DNA of 64,000 bases, taken from the NCBI RefSeq assembly GCF_000367365.1, contig NZ_BARF01000011.1, positions 1 through 64,000 of the forward strand, written 5' to 3'. This document shows, one piece after another, positions 17,739-25,475 of this stretch (position 1 is its first letter; each line of letters opens with the position of its first letter). Both the position numbers and the translations under genes were made by a program. Below the pieces are notes generated by a model. That model was not told the origin of the DNA and did not search any database. It saw only the letters and a list, made by a program, of their open reading frames with translations. This DNA is from Streptomyces prunicolor NBRC 13075. Its GTDB lineage: Bacteria; Actinomycetota; Actinomycetes; Streptomycetales; Streptomycetaceae.

Positions 17739-18551
17739 TCACTTGAGCTTGGCCGCCTGTGCGTCGATCACGGTGGACGGCACGGTGTAGGCCTTGTTCG
17801 CGATCAGGGCGCCGATGTTGACCGTGTAGTACGTGACGAGGGTGCTGCCGTGGCGCACCACCTCGGTGTGCACGGTGCCCTTCTGGCCGCCGGTGTCCTC
17901 CATGACGCTGCTCGCGCCGAACGCCACCGATTCGTCACCGCTGTTGGAGGCCTTCTCGGCGACGACCCCGGTGTATTTCGTGCTGTCCTTGCCCACGGTG
18001 AGGGCGAAGCCGCCGGAGCAGCTCTTCACCGCGTCGGAGACGGACTTGAAGGCTTTCTCCGCGCCGTCGCCGTCGTACGAGGACAGTCCGATCAGGGTGA
18101 CCGGGTGGTCCAGCGAGGCGTTGAACGCGTCCTCCATCTCCTTGTCGGTCATGTCCTCCACCGACTTGGAGGGGGAGGCGGATGCCTTCTTCGCCACGGT
18201 GGCCGTCTCGTTCGTGGCCGAGGCGGCGTCACCCGGCGCCTGCGCGGACATGGCCCAAGCCAGCGGCTCGCACTGCTGCTTGTCGACGGTGACAGCGGTC
18301 TTGGTGGCCGGGACCGACTTGTCGACCGGCGCGATCTCGTAGCCGACGAGATCACTCTTCGCGAGGATCAGCTTCTTCAACTCCGCGGCGGTGAGCGCCT
18401 TCGCGGTGTTCTTCTCGGAACCCTGCGCGGCGTTCTCGGTGTTGCTCTCGGCCTTGTCCGAACCGCCGTCGGAGCAACCGGTGATGAGGGCCAGCGACAG
18501 TGCGCTCACCGCGACGGTGGCGCACAGGCGTATGCCCGAAGATCTCTTCAT
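17739..18551 (-). CDS. Secreted lipoprotein, function unknown
   Basis: 270 residues with a classical lipoprotein signal: MKRSS, a hydrophobic core, and lipobox ITGC with Cys26 as the lipidated residue. The mature part is Ser/Ala/Lys-rich with alternating charged segments and no recognised catalytic motif. It would be anchored on the outer face of the membrane. The adjacent LAXTG protein gene is on the same strand, 41 bp upstream, so the two may be co-expressed. Confidence 0.85.
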   Translation of the reverse strand: MKRSSGIRLCATVAVSALSLALITGCSDGGSDKAESNTENAAQGSEKNTAKALTAAELKKLILAKSDLVGYEIAPVDKSVPATKTAVTVDKQQCEPLAWAMSAQAPGDAASATNETATVAKKASASPSKSVEDMTDKEMEDAFNASLDHPVTLIGLSSYDGDGAEKAFKSVSDAVKSCSGGFALTVGKDSTKYTGVVAEKASNSGDESVAFGASSVMEDTGGQKGTVHTEVVRHGSTLVTYYTVNIGALIANKAYTVPSTVIDAQAAKLK

Positions 18552-18592
18552 GAGCGGACTATGAAGCTTGAGTCAAAGAACCGTCAAGCCGG

Positions 18593-18907
18593 TTAAAAGC
18601 CCAGCCGTTCGCGTCGTACCGAATACGCCACGAAACCGGCGCCGAGGCCGAGGAACAGCGTGCCTCCGACGATGTACGGCGTGGTGTTCGGGCTGCCGGT
18701 GTCGGCGAGTTGGGTGTTCTCGGAGGAGGCGGTGACGGCCGTCGAGGTGACCCGGGCCTGCTGGGTGACCTGCGAGGTGGGCGTCGCCGAAGTCTCCACT
18801 CTGGCCTGGTCGGTCACCGTCGCGTTGGCGGAGGGGACGAACCAGAGGGCGCCCAGCAGGGTGCCCGCGGCGGTGGCGGTCAGCATCGTTCGGCGAGCGG
18901 TTGACAC
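18593..18907 (-). CDS. Small sortase-anchored LAXTG cell-wall protein
   Basis: 104 residues. A signal peptide (about 1-29, ends SANA) is followed by a short Thr/Ser/Gln-rich mature region. The C-terminal sorting signal is LADTG, then a hydrophobic helix (YIVGGTLFLGLGAGFVAYSV) and an RRER tail. LAXTG is the class E sortase recognition motif of Streptomyces. The mature anchored peptide is only about 45 residues, so it is a spacer-like surface peptide rather than an enzyme. GTG 18907 is the only start that gives the signal peptide. Confidence 0.85.
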   Translation of the reverse strand: MSTARRTMLTATAAGTLLGALWFVPSANATVTDQARVETSATPTSQVTQQARVTSTAVTASSENTQLADTGSPNTTPYIVGGTLFLGLGAGFVAYSVRRERLGF

Positions 18908-19016
18908 GGAATATCGATCCCCTTGTGGCGCTGGCGAATTGGCCGTGTGGAGCGATGCTAATGAACTGTGCGGGTCGCGGGAAAGTCACGGGAGCTGTGG
19001 GCCGTACGCTCCCGGC

Positions 19017-19370
19017 ATGAGCACCCCAGAGACATCACGTTTTGTACGCCTTCGTGTCGAACTCGTTCTTGAAGTCGAGAACGAGGACGCCGTGACCAAG
19101 GCCGCGCTGGCCAAGATCGCCGACGATCCCGAGCTGCCCGGCGACGAGCGCGGGCACGCCGAGACCGCTGTGACGGAAGACACCGCCGAGGCCCTCGCCT
19201 ATCTCGTGGACCCGTTCGACCTGGTGGGCGAGATGCCCGGGGTCGAACTGGCCCAGGCCTCGTGGAGCAGTGAGGAGATCGACTACGACCCGGATTCGCC
19301 GGATTGGGACCTCGACGAGGATGATGTCGACGGCGATGAGGAAGCAGACGGGACGGCAGTGGTCGGCTGA
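19017..19370 (+). CDS. Acidic hypothetical protein
   Basis: 117-residue cytosolic protein with a very acidic C-terminus (DEDDVDGDEEAD). No family is recognised. ATG 19017 is chosen over longer frames because TACGCT lies 6 nt upstream, consistent with a leaderless mRNA. It ends before a hairpin at 19391-19420. Confidence 0.7.
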   Translation: MSTPETSRFVRLRVELVLEVENEDAVTKAALAKIADDPELPGDERGHAETAVTEDTAEALAYLVDPFDLVGEMPGVELAQASWSSEEIDYDPDSPDWDLDEDDVDGDEEADGTAVVG

Positions 19371-19390
19371 GCCGTGCGCGGGAGTAGGTG

Positions 19391-19420
19391 ACCCCGGGCG
19401 GCAACCGCTGCCTGGGGTTT
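19391..19420 (+). terminator. Candidate terminator of the acidic hypothetical gene
   Basis: ACCCCGGGCGGC at 19391-19402 pairs with GCTGCCTGGGGT after a short CAAC loop, with mismatches. It is followed by TTTCG and lies 20 nt after the stop codon. Confidence 0.55.
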
Positions 19421-19581
19421 CGCCGTCTCAGGGGTGTCAGGGGCCACGGTGGACGTGGTGTGCCCCACACCTGGCGGGGAAGCGGAACGGGATGCGGCAG
19501 TCGTAGCGTTGGTTTCTTAAGAAACTGTTTACGGGGCGCCCGGGGTTTTCAGGTTTTTCGGCAACGATGGAGAAACGTGTG

Positions 19582-20832
19582 ATGACGGACAGTAAGCGGC
19601 GCAAGGGTCTTGTGGCCGCGTCCGCACTGCTCGGCGGTGTGCTCGTGCTCACGGCGTGTTCCGGCAGCGACGACAAGTCGTCCGGGAGCGATTCGAGCCA
19701 GAGTTCGCAGTCCCAGGCCGACGAGGCGGCCGCCAAGAAGTCCTCCGAGGCGCAGATCAAGATCACGCCGGCGGACGGTTCGGACAACGCCTCCATCAAC
19801 AACTCGGCCGCCGTCACCGTCAGCAAGGGCACGCTCACGGCCGTATCGATGACGACCGCGGACGGCACGGCCGTCGCGGGCACCATCTCCGCCGACAAGC
19901 TCAGCTGGAAGCCGAGCGCCCAGCTGGAGCGCTCGACCACGTACAAGCTCGCGGCCACGGCGAAGGACTCCGCGGGCTTGGCGGCGCATGAGAACGCTTC
20001 CTTCACGACGGTCTCCCCGGCCAACAGCTTCATAGGGAACTTCACGCCCGAGGACGGCTCGACGGTCGGCGTCGGCATGCCGGTGTCGATCAACTTCAAC
20101 AAGGCGATCACGAACAAGGCCGCCGTCCAGAAGGGCATCACGGTCACCTCCACCAGCGGCCAGGAAGTCGTCTGCCACTGGTTCAACACCCAGCGCATGG
20201 ACTGCCGCCCCGAGGACTACTGGAAGGAGAACTCCACCGTCACGCTGAAGCTCGCGCTCGACGGCGTGGAGGGCGCCTCCGGGGTCTACGGCGTGCAGCA
20301 GAAGACGGTCACCTTCCACATCGGCCGCAACCAGGTCTCGTACGTCGACGCGAAGTCCAAGCAGATGAAGGTCGAGCAGGACGGCAAGGTCGTCAAGACC
20401 ATCCCGATCTCGGCCGGTTCGCCCGAACACACCACGTACAACGGCCAGATGGTCATGTCCGAGAAGTTCACGCAGACCCGTATGAACGGTGCGACGGTCG
20501 GTTTCACGGATGACGACGGCAAGGGCGAGTACGACATCAAGGACGTCCCGCACGCCATCCGCCTCACCAGCTCCGGCACGTTCATCCACGGCAACTACTG
20601 GGGCTCGCCCTCGGTGTTCGGCAGCGTCAACACCAGCCACGGCTGCGTGGGCCTGCAGGACGTGAAGGGCGCGGGCGACAAGAACATGCCGGCGGCGTGG
20701 TTCTACAACAACTCGATCGTGGGTGACGTGGTCGTCATCTCCAACACCGGCGACAAGACGGTGTCTCCGGACAACGGCCTCAACGGCTGGAACATGGACT
20801 GGGCGCAGTGGAAGGCGGGGTCGGCGGTCTGA
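19582..20832 (+). CDS. L,D-transpeptidase lipoprotein with Ig-like domains
   Basis: 416 residues. Lipoprotein signal with lipobox VLTAC; two bacterial Ig-like domains (about 50-135, 140-240); then a YkuD catalytic domain ending in the signature IHG...SVNTSHGCVGL with the nucleophilic Cys. It would form 3-3 cross-links in peptidoglycan or attach proteins outside the membrane. ATG 19582 is preferred because GGAG lies 9 nt upstream; an in-frame ATG at 19567 lacks a ribosome site, and GTG 19579 is also possible. A strong terminator follows at 20900. Confidence 0.93.
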   Translation: MTDSKRRKGLVAASALLGGVLVLTACSGSDDKSSGSDSSQSSQSQADEAAAKKSSEAQIKITPADGSDNASINNSAAVTVSKGTLTAVSMTTADGTAVAGTISADKLSWKPSAQLERSTTYKLAATAKDSAGLAAHENASFTTVSPANSFIGNFTPEDGSTVGVGMPVSINFNKAITNKAAVQKGITVTSTSGQEVVCHWFNTQRMDCRPEDYWKENSTVTLKLALDGVEGASGVYGVQQKTVTFHIGRNQVSYVDAKSKQMKVEQDGKVVKTIPISAGSPEHTTYNGQMVMSEKFTQTRMNGATVGFTDDDGKGEYDIKDVPHAIRLTSSGTFIHGNYWGSPSVFGSVNTSHGCVGLQDVKGAGDKNMPAAWFYNNSIVGDVVVISNTGDKTVSPDNGLNGWNMDWAQWKAGSAV

Positions 20833-20899
20833 TCTGACTCGCCCTGATCTGGCCTGACCTGTCGACTCCGGTCAGCTCCGGTCAACTCCGGTTCGCTTG

Positions 20900-20936
20900 A
20901 AGGCGGTTGCCCCTTGCTGGGGGTGACCGCCTTTTC
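20900..20936 (+). terminator. Rho-independent terminator of the L,D-transpeptidase gene
   Basis: AAGGCGGTTGCCCC pairs with GGGGGTGACCGCCTT around a TTGCT loop and runs into TTTTCGTT. It lies 67 nt after the stop codon and is the clearest U-tract terminator on the plus strand here. Confidence 0.88.
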
Positions 20937-20972
20937 GTTGCCTGGCTCAAGTGGTTCATGGCATATGCGATT

Positions 20973-20990
20973 TGACGGTAATATCCGTCA
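20973..20990. promoter_or_regulatory. AT-rich palindrome upstream of a structured leader
   Basis: TGACGG-TAATAT-CCGTCA, a perfect inverted repeat in an AT-rich island, flanked on both sides by CATATG (20962 and 20989). It looks like an operator for the transcription unit that starts downstream. Confidence 0.5.
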
Positions 20991-21004
20991 TATGACGCAC
21001 CCTC

Positions 21005-21112
21005 GGGTGCGCCTCCCTTGTTCCGGGTCCCGTCCCCTCGGGGCCCGGCCCGAAGCGAGGCGGTTCCGGGTACGAAAAAAGGCCGCCTCCCTGAGAAAAG
21101 GGAGGCGCACCC
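21005..21112 (+). promoter_or_regulatory. Leader with alternative anti-Shine-Dalgarno hairpins
   Basis: A perfect 15-bp inverted repeat, GGGTGCGCCTCCCTT (21005-21019) and AAGGGAGGCGCACCC (21098-21112), spans the leader. The right arm contains the Shine-Dalgarno of the ORF starting at 21113. A second copy of CGCCTCCCT at 21084-21092 can pair with the same right arm as a local hairpin. The two pairings exclude each other, and an A6 tract precedes the local hairpin, which makes it an intrinsic terminator on the minus strand. No known riboswitch class is recognised. Confidence 0.5.
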
Positions 21113-21241
21113 ATGGGACGCCAAGCCAAGGCTGACTCTTGTGTGTCGGTTCACCCGGTGGTTGCCGGAATCGTGGGCCAAGCACGTGAGGAGGTCGTGG
21201 CTCTGGTGGATCACCAGGTAGCCGGAGGCCCCCAGCAGTAA
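21113..21241 (+). CDS. 42-residue small ORF, function unknown
   Basis: MGRQAKADS start, an amphipathic middle (IVGQAREEVVALVDH) and end GGPQQ with double stop TAA TAG. GGGAGG lies 8 nt upstream of ATG 21113. The ORF is enclosed by structure: its ribosome site is inside a hairpin arm, and its stop codons sit in the loop of another hairpin (21223-21253). No homologue is recognised. It could be a leader peptide or a small protein. Confidence 0.5.
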   Translation: MGRQAKADSCVSVHPVVAGIVGQAREEVVALVDHQVAGGPQQ

Positions 21242-21253
21242 TAGGGGCCTCCG
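21223..21253 (+). terminator. Hairpin around the stop codons of the small ORF
   Basis: CGGAGGCCCC (21223-21232) and GGGGCCTCCG (21244-21253) form a perfect 10-bp stem, with the TAATA stop region in the 11-nt loop. No U tract follows, so it could be a terminator or a readthrough attenuator. Confidence 0.5.
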
Positions 21254-21264
21254 AAGGCTCCTGA

Positions 21265-21477
21265 GTGAGCCTGAGCCCCTGTCACGGATACCCGCCGTGC
21301 GGGGGCTCGTTCCTCTTCATCGACGACGATACCGGCTACGGCGCCCGCAGCAACCCCGACTCGTCAACAGGAGTCTTGAGCGCGGTGATGAAGGCGGCTG
21401 CCCGGGTGGGTGGCCGCCTTCGGGCTGTGGCCCTTTGCCGATGTCGGCGGGAGGGGGGCTTCTTCGCGAAAGTGTGA
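21265..21477 (+). CDS. Short hypothetical ORF
   Basis: 70 codons from GTG 21265. The first half (CHGYPPCGGSFLFIDDD) looks protein-like; the rest is arginine/alanine-rich. The ribosome site is weak and no family is recognised. Support comes mainly from a strong hairpin that begins at its stop codon (21470-21502). It could instead be untranslated RNA of the preceding small ORF. Confidence 0.3.
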   Translation: MSLSPCHGYPPCGGSFLFIDDDTGYGARSNPDSSTGVLSAVMKAAARVGGRLRAVALCRCRREGGFFAKV

Positions 21478-21502
21478 CACTTTGGCGCGGAGTGTCACAC
21501 TT
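21470..21502. terminator. Perfect 12-bp hairpin between convergent ORFs
   Basis: AAGTGTGACACT (21470-21481) pairs with AGTGTCACACTT (21491-21502) around 9 nt. Each arm is itself nearly palindromic. It separates the plus-strand ORF ending at 21477 from the minus-strand DUF397 remnant, so it is probably a bidirectional terminator. Confidence 0.6.
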
Positions 21503-21509
21503 CTGCGGC

Positions 21510-21680
21510 TTACCCTCCGGGGAGGGGGCGTCCGACTGTCAGCAGGCTTTCAGAGCGGCGACGAAGGGGGCCCAGGCCGGGGAGGTTGGCGGCGACCTCT
21601 ACGCAGTTGCCGCCACTTTCGTTGCTGTAGCTGCTCTTGAACCAGAGGGGGTCACTCAAGTCGCCCCGGCTGCTTGCCAT
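21510..21680 (-). pseudogene. Decayed DUF397 (Scr2-like) gene
   Basis: Reading from ATG 21680, the product begins as a normal DUF397 protein (DPLWFKSSYSNESGGNCVEVAANLPG). It then loses the central RDSKDP block and the frame. The expected C-terminus AWAPFVAALKAC is found in another frame, ending at TGA 21539-21541. An internal deletion of about 40-55 nt explains this. The nominal frame continues to 21510 as 56 residues of unrelated sequence. Its start overlaps the end of the XRE gene by 29 nt, the usual arrangement for such pairs. Confidence 0.75.
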
Positions 21681-22518
21681 TTCGGTAGTCCTCCGCTGCT
21701 TGCTCGATGAGCCTCAGGGACGCCTCGGGTGGGAGCGCGGCCGCTCTGAGCCGACCGTACGCCTTCGAGTACTGGCCCACGAGCGCCGGATCATCGATCA
21801 GCTGGCCGCTGTACATCCCCTCCGTGTACATGATCGGTGGGGCGTCAGCAAAGGCCAGGAACCTGGTGGCGCCCATCATGAACGGGTGGGCCCCTGAGTT
21901 CCGCAGAAGGATCTGCGGAATGACTCGCCGATGCTTGCGCGCCACCTCTGCGACATGGGCCAGCTGCTCGGCCATGTCGCCGGGCGGGAGGATCGGATTC
22001 GTGAGGCTATCCTCGTGAAGGACCAGCCAGCTCTCGGGTGTTTGCTGTTCCTCGTAGAGCCAGGCTCGCTCGCGCCGGTCCTCGATCATGTGCGCAACTT
22101 CCTCCTCGGAGGTCATCGGGTGTGCAGCCAGGACAAGTGTCCTGATGTACAGCGGTAGTTGGAGCGGACCTGGGATCAATGACGGGTCCCACTCCTCGAT
22201 CTCCAGCGCTTCCCCCTCCACTGCCAGGACGTCGGCGAAGTACTCGGCGTGGGCCCCCTTCCGCGCCTTCCGCGCATCCTCACAGTTCCGCTCGAAGAAC
22301 CCGTCCGTCCCCAACATCCGGTCCGCGTGCTGAGCCAGATCAAGCGGGATCCTCCGCTCGCCGTGCTCGATGTCGCTGAGGTAGGTCTTGCCGTAGTAGC
22401 TGCCCTTCAGGAAGGCATCCAACGACAACCCCGCCTCCTCCCGCTTCCACCTCAACTCCTTGCCGTAGAAGGCAGGAACGCTCATCGACCCGTCAATGCC
22501 CTTGCCCCGTGCCACCAC
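21652..22518 (-). CDS. XRE-family regulator with DUF5753 domain (Scr1-like)
   Basis: 288 residues. The HTH is in residues about 16-75 (YGKELRWKREEAGLSLDAFLKGSYYGKTYLSDIEHG split around the recognition helix), followed by the DUF5753 ligand/partner domain. Such proteins pair with DUF397 partners, as in S. coelicolor Scr1/Scr2, and act as autoregulators that can activate secondary metabolism. The partner here is broken, so this is an orphan regulator. GTG 22518 follows GGAGGGGAGCAA. A TCGCG-AA-CGCGA palindrome lies upstream. Confidence 0.88.
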   Translation of the reverse strand: MVARGKGIDGSMSVPAFYGKELRWKREEAGLSLDAFLKGSYYGKTYLSDIEHGERRIPLDLAQHADRMLGTDGFFERNCEDARKARKGAHAEYFADVLAVEGEALEIEEWDPSLIPGPLQLPLYIRTLVLAAHPMTSEEEVAHMIEDRRERAWLYEEQQTPESWLVLHEDSLTNPILPPGDMAEQLAHVAEVARKHRRVIPQILLRNSGAHPFMMGATRFLAFADAPPIMYTEGMYSGQLIDDPALVGQYSKAYGRLRAAALPPEASLRLIEQAAEDYRNGKQPGRLE

Positions 22519-22540
22519 TTGCTCCCCTCCGCACCTCCGG

Positions 22541-22552
22541 TCGCGAACGCGA
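22541..22552. promoter_or_regulatory. Candidate operator in front of the XRE gene
   Basis: TCGCG-AA-CGCGA inverted repeat, 23 bp upstream of the XRE start and shared with the divergent small gene. It is a reasonable autoregulatory site. Confidence 0.4.
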
Positions 22553-22625
22553 AACCTCTTCTACGGTAGCCAGCGGGACGTCAGCCTGTGAGGGATTCGT
22601 TACAGAGCGCACGGAGGCCCCGTTC

Positions 22626-22835
22626 ATGTCCGACCCCTACGACCCAACCCTCTGCGTCGAGGAACTCCGCGAGGCCCTCGACCTGCACGGCATCAAACTC
22701 CCCTCCCTCGGCATGGACTTGGTGACCCGGGCCGGCGCCTACACCCCGCGCGTCGGCCTCATCACGCTCGGAAACTGCAACGTCCCCACCGCCCGCGAAC
22801 TCGCCGCCGCCCTCCGCAAGGCGGCAGAACGGTGA
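22626..22835 (+). CDS. Small hypothetical protein coupled to an RsbW-like ATPase
   Basis: 69 residues, soluble, no recognised domain (PYDPTLCVEELREALDLHGI start). ATG 22626 has GGAGG upstream. Its TGA overlaps the GTG of the next gene, so the two are translationally coupled. Short proteins of this type commonly accompany XRE/DUF397/ATPase groups in Streptomyces. Confidence 0.75.
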   Translation: MSDPYDPTLCVEELREALDLHGIKLPSLGMDLVTRAGAYTPRVGLITLGNCNVPTARELAAALRKAAER

Positions 22836-23209
22836 CCCTCGAACTCCGCCTGCTCGCCACGCCAAAGGCCGTACCGGAACTGCGTCATCACCTCCAGCGG
22901 TACGACCACGACGTCCGCCTCTGCGCGACCGAGCTGGTGACGAACGTGATCGAGCACGTGGGGGAGGGGACCCCGGTGACTGTGCGCGTCCTCGACACGG
23001 GTGACGGCCACACGCGCATCGAGGTCACCGACCCGGACCCACGCGCGTTGCCGCTGCTGCTCCGGGCCACTGTCACGGATGAACACGGGCGGGGGATGGC
23101 GCTACTTGATGCGTTGGCTCGGCGGTGGGGCGTGGAGCAGGGGGCGGATCGCAAGACGGTGTGGTGTGAACTGGAAGGCCTCAACAGCCTTGCTGGAAGG
23201 GGATGTTGA
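22832..23209 (+). CDS. RsbW-like ATP-binding protein (anti-sigma kinase family)
   Basis: 125 residues of HATPase fold: N-box ELVTNVIEH, G1-like VTDPDP and G2 HGRGMALLDALARRWGVE. Family members bind sigma factors or phosphorylate anti-anti-sigma partners, but many Streptomyces copies stand alone beside DUF397/XRE genes. GTG 22832 overlaps the preceding stop codon. No sigma factor or STAS protein is adjacent. Confidence 0.85.
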   Translation: MTLELRLLATPKAVPELRHHLQRYDHDVRLCATELVTNVIEHVGEGTPVTVRVLDTGDGHTRIEVTDPDPRALPLLLRATVTDEHGRGMALLDALARRWGVEQGADRKTVWCELEGLNSLAGRGC

Positions 23210-23226
23210 ACCGAGCTGAGCTGAAC

Positions 23227-23793
23227 TCAGCCCAGTTGCCGGGCCACGGCCTCGCGGGCGGCGGGGGAGAGCAGGGTGCCCGCGCGGGTCAGGAGGGCGT
23301 GCAGGCCCGGGCCGTAGCGCTCTGCCAGTTCCGTGTTGTGTGCCAGTACGTCCAGTTCGTTGGCGGCCGTGATGTCGAAGAACGCCCGCAACTGTTCGGC
23401 CGGCGGATTGGTCTCCCGGCCGGTGAAGCGGTCCCGGAACGCGAACTCGGTGGTGCCGTCGACGCGAGGGTAGACGGCCGCGCGGTCGCAGCCGGCGTAG
23501 AGGTACACCAACGCCTCCGCCCGTTCACCGATCAACGTGACGAGCGTGGCCCGGTCGGAGAGGGGCAGCAGCGCCGGTGCGAAGCCGTCCGTACCGTACG
23601 TCGCGTGGCACAGCCCCGCGGTCCGGACGGCCGCATCCGCTCCCCAGTCCGCCAACAGGCTCTGAACACGCCCCAGATGGGCCAGCAGCGTGCCACCGGG
23701 GTGGGGCATCCCATCGGCTCCCCGGTCGCGTAGAAACGCCTCGATCGCCGCGCGTCCCTCGCCCGTCAGGTGCTGCTGCTCGGCCGATGCCAT
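23227..23793 (-). CDS. DUF6817-type protein, possible HD-like hydrolase fold
   Basis: 188 residues. Conserved-looking histidines occur in HPGGTLLAHLGRV and LCHATYGTDGF, the latter resembling the metal site of HD-domain proteins. The function is unknown. ATG 23793 is the first start in frame with family-like sequence. It is convergent with the ATPase gene, 17 bp apart. Confidence 0.7.
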   Translation of the reverse strand: MASAEQQHLTGEGRAAIEAFLRDRGADGMPHPGGTLLAHLGRVQSLLADWGADAAVRTAGLCHATYGTDGFAPALLPLSDRATLVTLIGERAEALVYLYAGCDRAAVYPRVDGTTEFAFRDRFTGRETNPPAEQLRAFFDITAANELDVLAHNTELAERYGPGLHALLTRAGTLLSPAAREAVARQLG

Positions 23794-23983
23794 GGTTGAA
23801 GGTCCTCTCGCCGCCGGTGCTGTAACAGTGAGCTTCCTCAGCGGCGCCGATCAAGGGTGAGGACGGACTTGAGAGGCGCAGCACCTCGCCGTATCCCGCC
23901 GACGTGCCCAGACCTTCCACGGCCGGCAGACCTGGTGCTCACGTCCGGTAGGCCTGGTGCTCCGCCTCTCCAGCCCGCGCCGC

Positions 23984-25459
23984 TCATCGCACTGCGGTGA
24001 CCGGCTCCGTCTGCCGGGCAACGGTTGCCGTGCTGGTGGCGGCCACTGCGGCTCGTGCGTCCCCGGCCGCGCCCGCCCAGGCGAGGTAGCCGTCCGGTCG
24101 CACCAAGGCGGCGTCGACCCCCGCCCATTCGGGCGGCAGTTCACCACGAGCGACGCTGCGGGTGATCAGCCACGGATGGGTGACCTCGCCGACCGAACCG
24201 TTGAACTCCAGCAGCACATAACGGCCCGAGTTGAGCGAGTCGAAGAGAGTACCGCCGAGGTTCGGCACGCGTCGGCCGGTCAGGGGGTGCGCGTCCGGAT
24301 CGGCCGGCGGGTAGTGGACGCCGAGTCCGGAGATGCGCTCCGCGAGTGTGAAGCTGAACTCGGGCATGGTCTCGATCATCGAACTGATCACGTCGCGCAG
24401 CCGCAGGCCGTCCGGAGAGTAGTTGGACATCAGAGCGGTCTGCGCCTGGGTGATTTCCAGGACCGCCTCGCCGACTTGGTGCCGCTCGTCGTGATAGCCG
24501 GCGAGCAGGCCGTCGGGAGCCCAGCCGTTGAGCACCGCGGCCAGCTTCCAGCCGAGGTTCATCGCGTCCTGCACACCGAGGTTGAGCCCGACGCCGCCGG
24601 TCGGCATGTGCTGGTGGGCCGCGTCTCCGGCGAGCAGTACCCGTCCCTGGGCGTAGGACGACGCGATGCGGCTGGCATTGCCGTAGCGCGAAAGCCAGGT
24701 CGGCGAGTGCATGCCGAAGTCGCTGCCGGTCACGGAGATGATGTTGGCCCGGAATTCCTCGAACGTGAGCTCGCCCAGCCAGTCGGTGGTGACGCTTCGG
24801 GGCGTGCCGCCGACGAACCGGAACACGCCGCCGGGCATCCTGACCAGCATCACGGCTCCCTTGCCGCTGAACGTCGCGTACGGGACGGTGTCGGGCGGGT
24901 TGTCCAGGCTGACGTCGCCGAGCCAGTCGATCACGGTGGACGTCGTCCCCACGTAGTCGATCCCGGCCGCCGCGCGCACGGTACTGTTCGCCCCGTCGCA
25001 CCCCACCAGGTAGTCGGCGCGCACCTCGTAGGAGCCGTCCGGCCCCTCGATCGTGACCGCGATCTCCCGCTCCCGCTCGTCGAATCCGGTCACTCGGTGC
25101 CGACGGCGCAGTTCGACGCCGAGACGGGAGGCGTTGTCCCCCAGCAGCTTCTCGGTCCGGGTCTGGGGCACGGAAAGGACGAACGGGAAGTCCGTGCCCA
25201 GCGGGCCGTAGTCCAGCCGGCTCGGCAGGGCGGCGAAGTGCCCGCTCGGCATCGTGATGCCTTCGGAGAGGAACGGTTCGAGCAGGCCGCGCGAGGCGAG
25301 CACCTCGACCGTCCTCGGGTGGACGATCAAGCCCTTGGAGTGCGGTGAGGGCTCGGCGAGCGGATCGACCACGAGCACCGAGACGCCGGCGAGCCGCAGC
25401 TCTCCGGCGAGGAACAGCCCGACCGGTCCTGCTCCGGCGATGACGACTTGGGTATCCAT
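23984..25459 (-). CDS. FAD-dependent aromatic hydroxylase-type monooxygenase
   Basis: 491 residues, class A flavin monooxygenase. GAGPVGLFLAGELR is the FAD Rossmann motif, VGCDGANSTVR the DG motif and LLAGDAAHQHMPTGG the GD motif that closes on FAD. The C-terminal ~90 residues resemble the thioredoxin-like tail of phenol/polyketide hydroxylases. It would use NAD(P)H and oxygen to hydroxylate an aromatic or antibiotic substrate that is not identifiable here. ATG 25459 has AAGGAGGAG upstream. An operator-like repeat overlaps the promoter (25476-25510), so it is probably inducible. Confidence 0.88.
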   Translation of the reverse strand: MDTQVVIAGAGPVGLFLAGELRLAGVSVLVVDPLAEPSPHSKGLIVHPRTVEVLASRGLLEPFLSEGITMPSGHFAALPSRLDYGPLGTDFPFVLSVPQTRTEKLLGDNASRLGVELRRRHRVTGFDEREREIAVTIEGPDGSYEVRADYLVGCDGANSTVRAAAGIDYVGTTSTVIDWLGDVSLDNPPDTVPYATFSGKGAVMLVRMPGGVFRFVGGTPRSVTTDWLGELTFEEFRANIISVTGSDFGMHSPTWLSRYGNASRIASSYAQGRVLLAGDAAHQHMPTGGVGLNLGVQDAMNLGWKLAAVLNGWAPDGLLAGYHDERHQVGEAVLEITQAQTALMSNYSPDGLRLRDVISSMIETMPEFSFTLAERISGLGVHYPPADPDAHPLTGRRVPNLGGTLFDSLNSGRYVLLEFNGSVGEVTHPWLITRSVARGELPPEWAGVDAALVRPDGYLAWAGAAGDARAAVAATSTATVARQTEPVTAVR

Positions 25460-25475
25460 GACTCCTCCTTCTTGT

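Noticed and set aside
21005..21112. Known riboswitch (c-di-GMP, cobalamin, ydaO/c-di-AMP)
   Set aside because: None of the conserved core bases of these classes could be seen; only the competing anti-Shine-Dalgarno arms are clear.
20940..23210. Integrated plasmid or ICE remnant
   Set aside because: Regulatory genes and hairpins suggest an accessory insertion, but no integrase, replication, transfer gene or tRNA attachment site is present.
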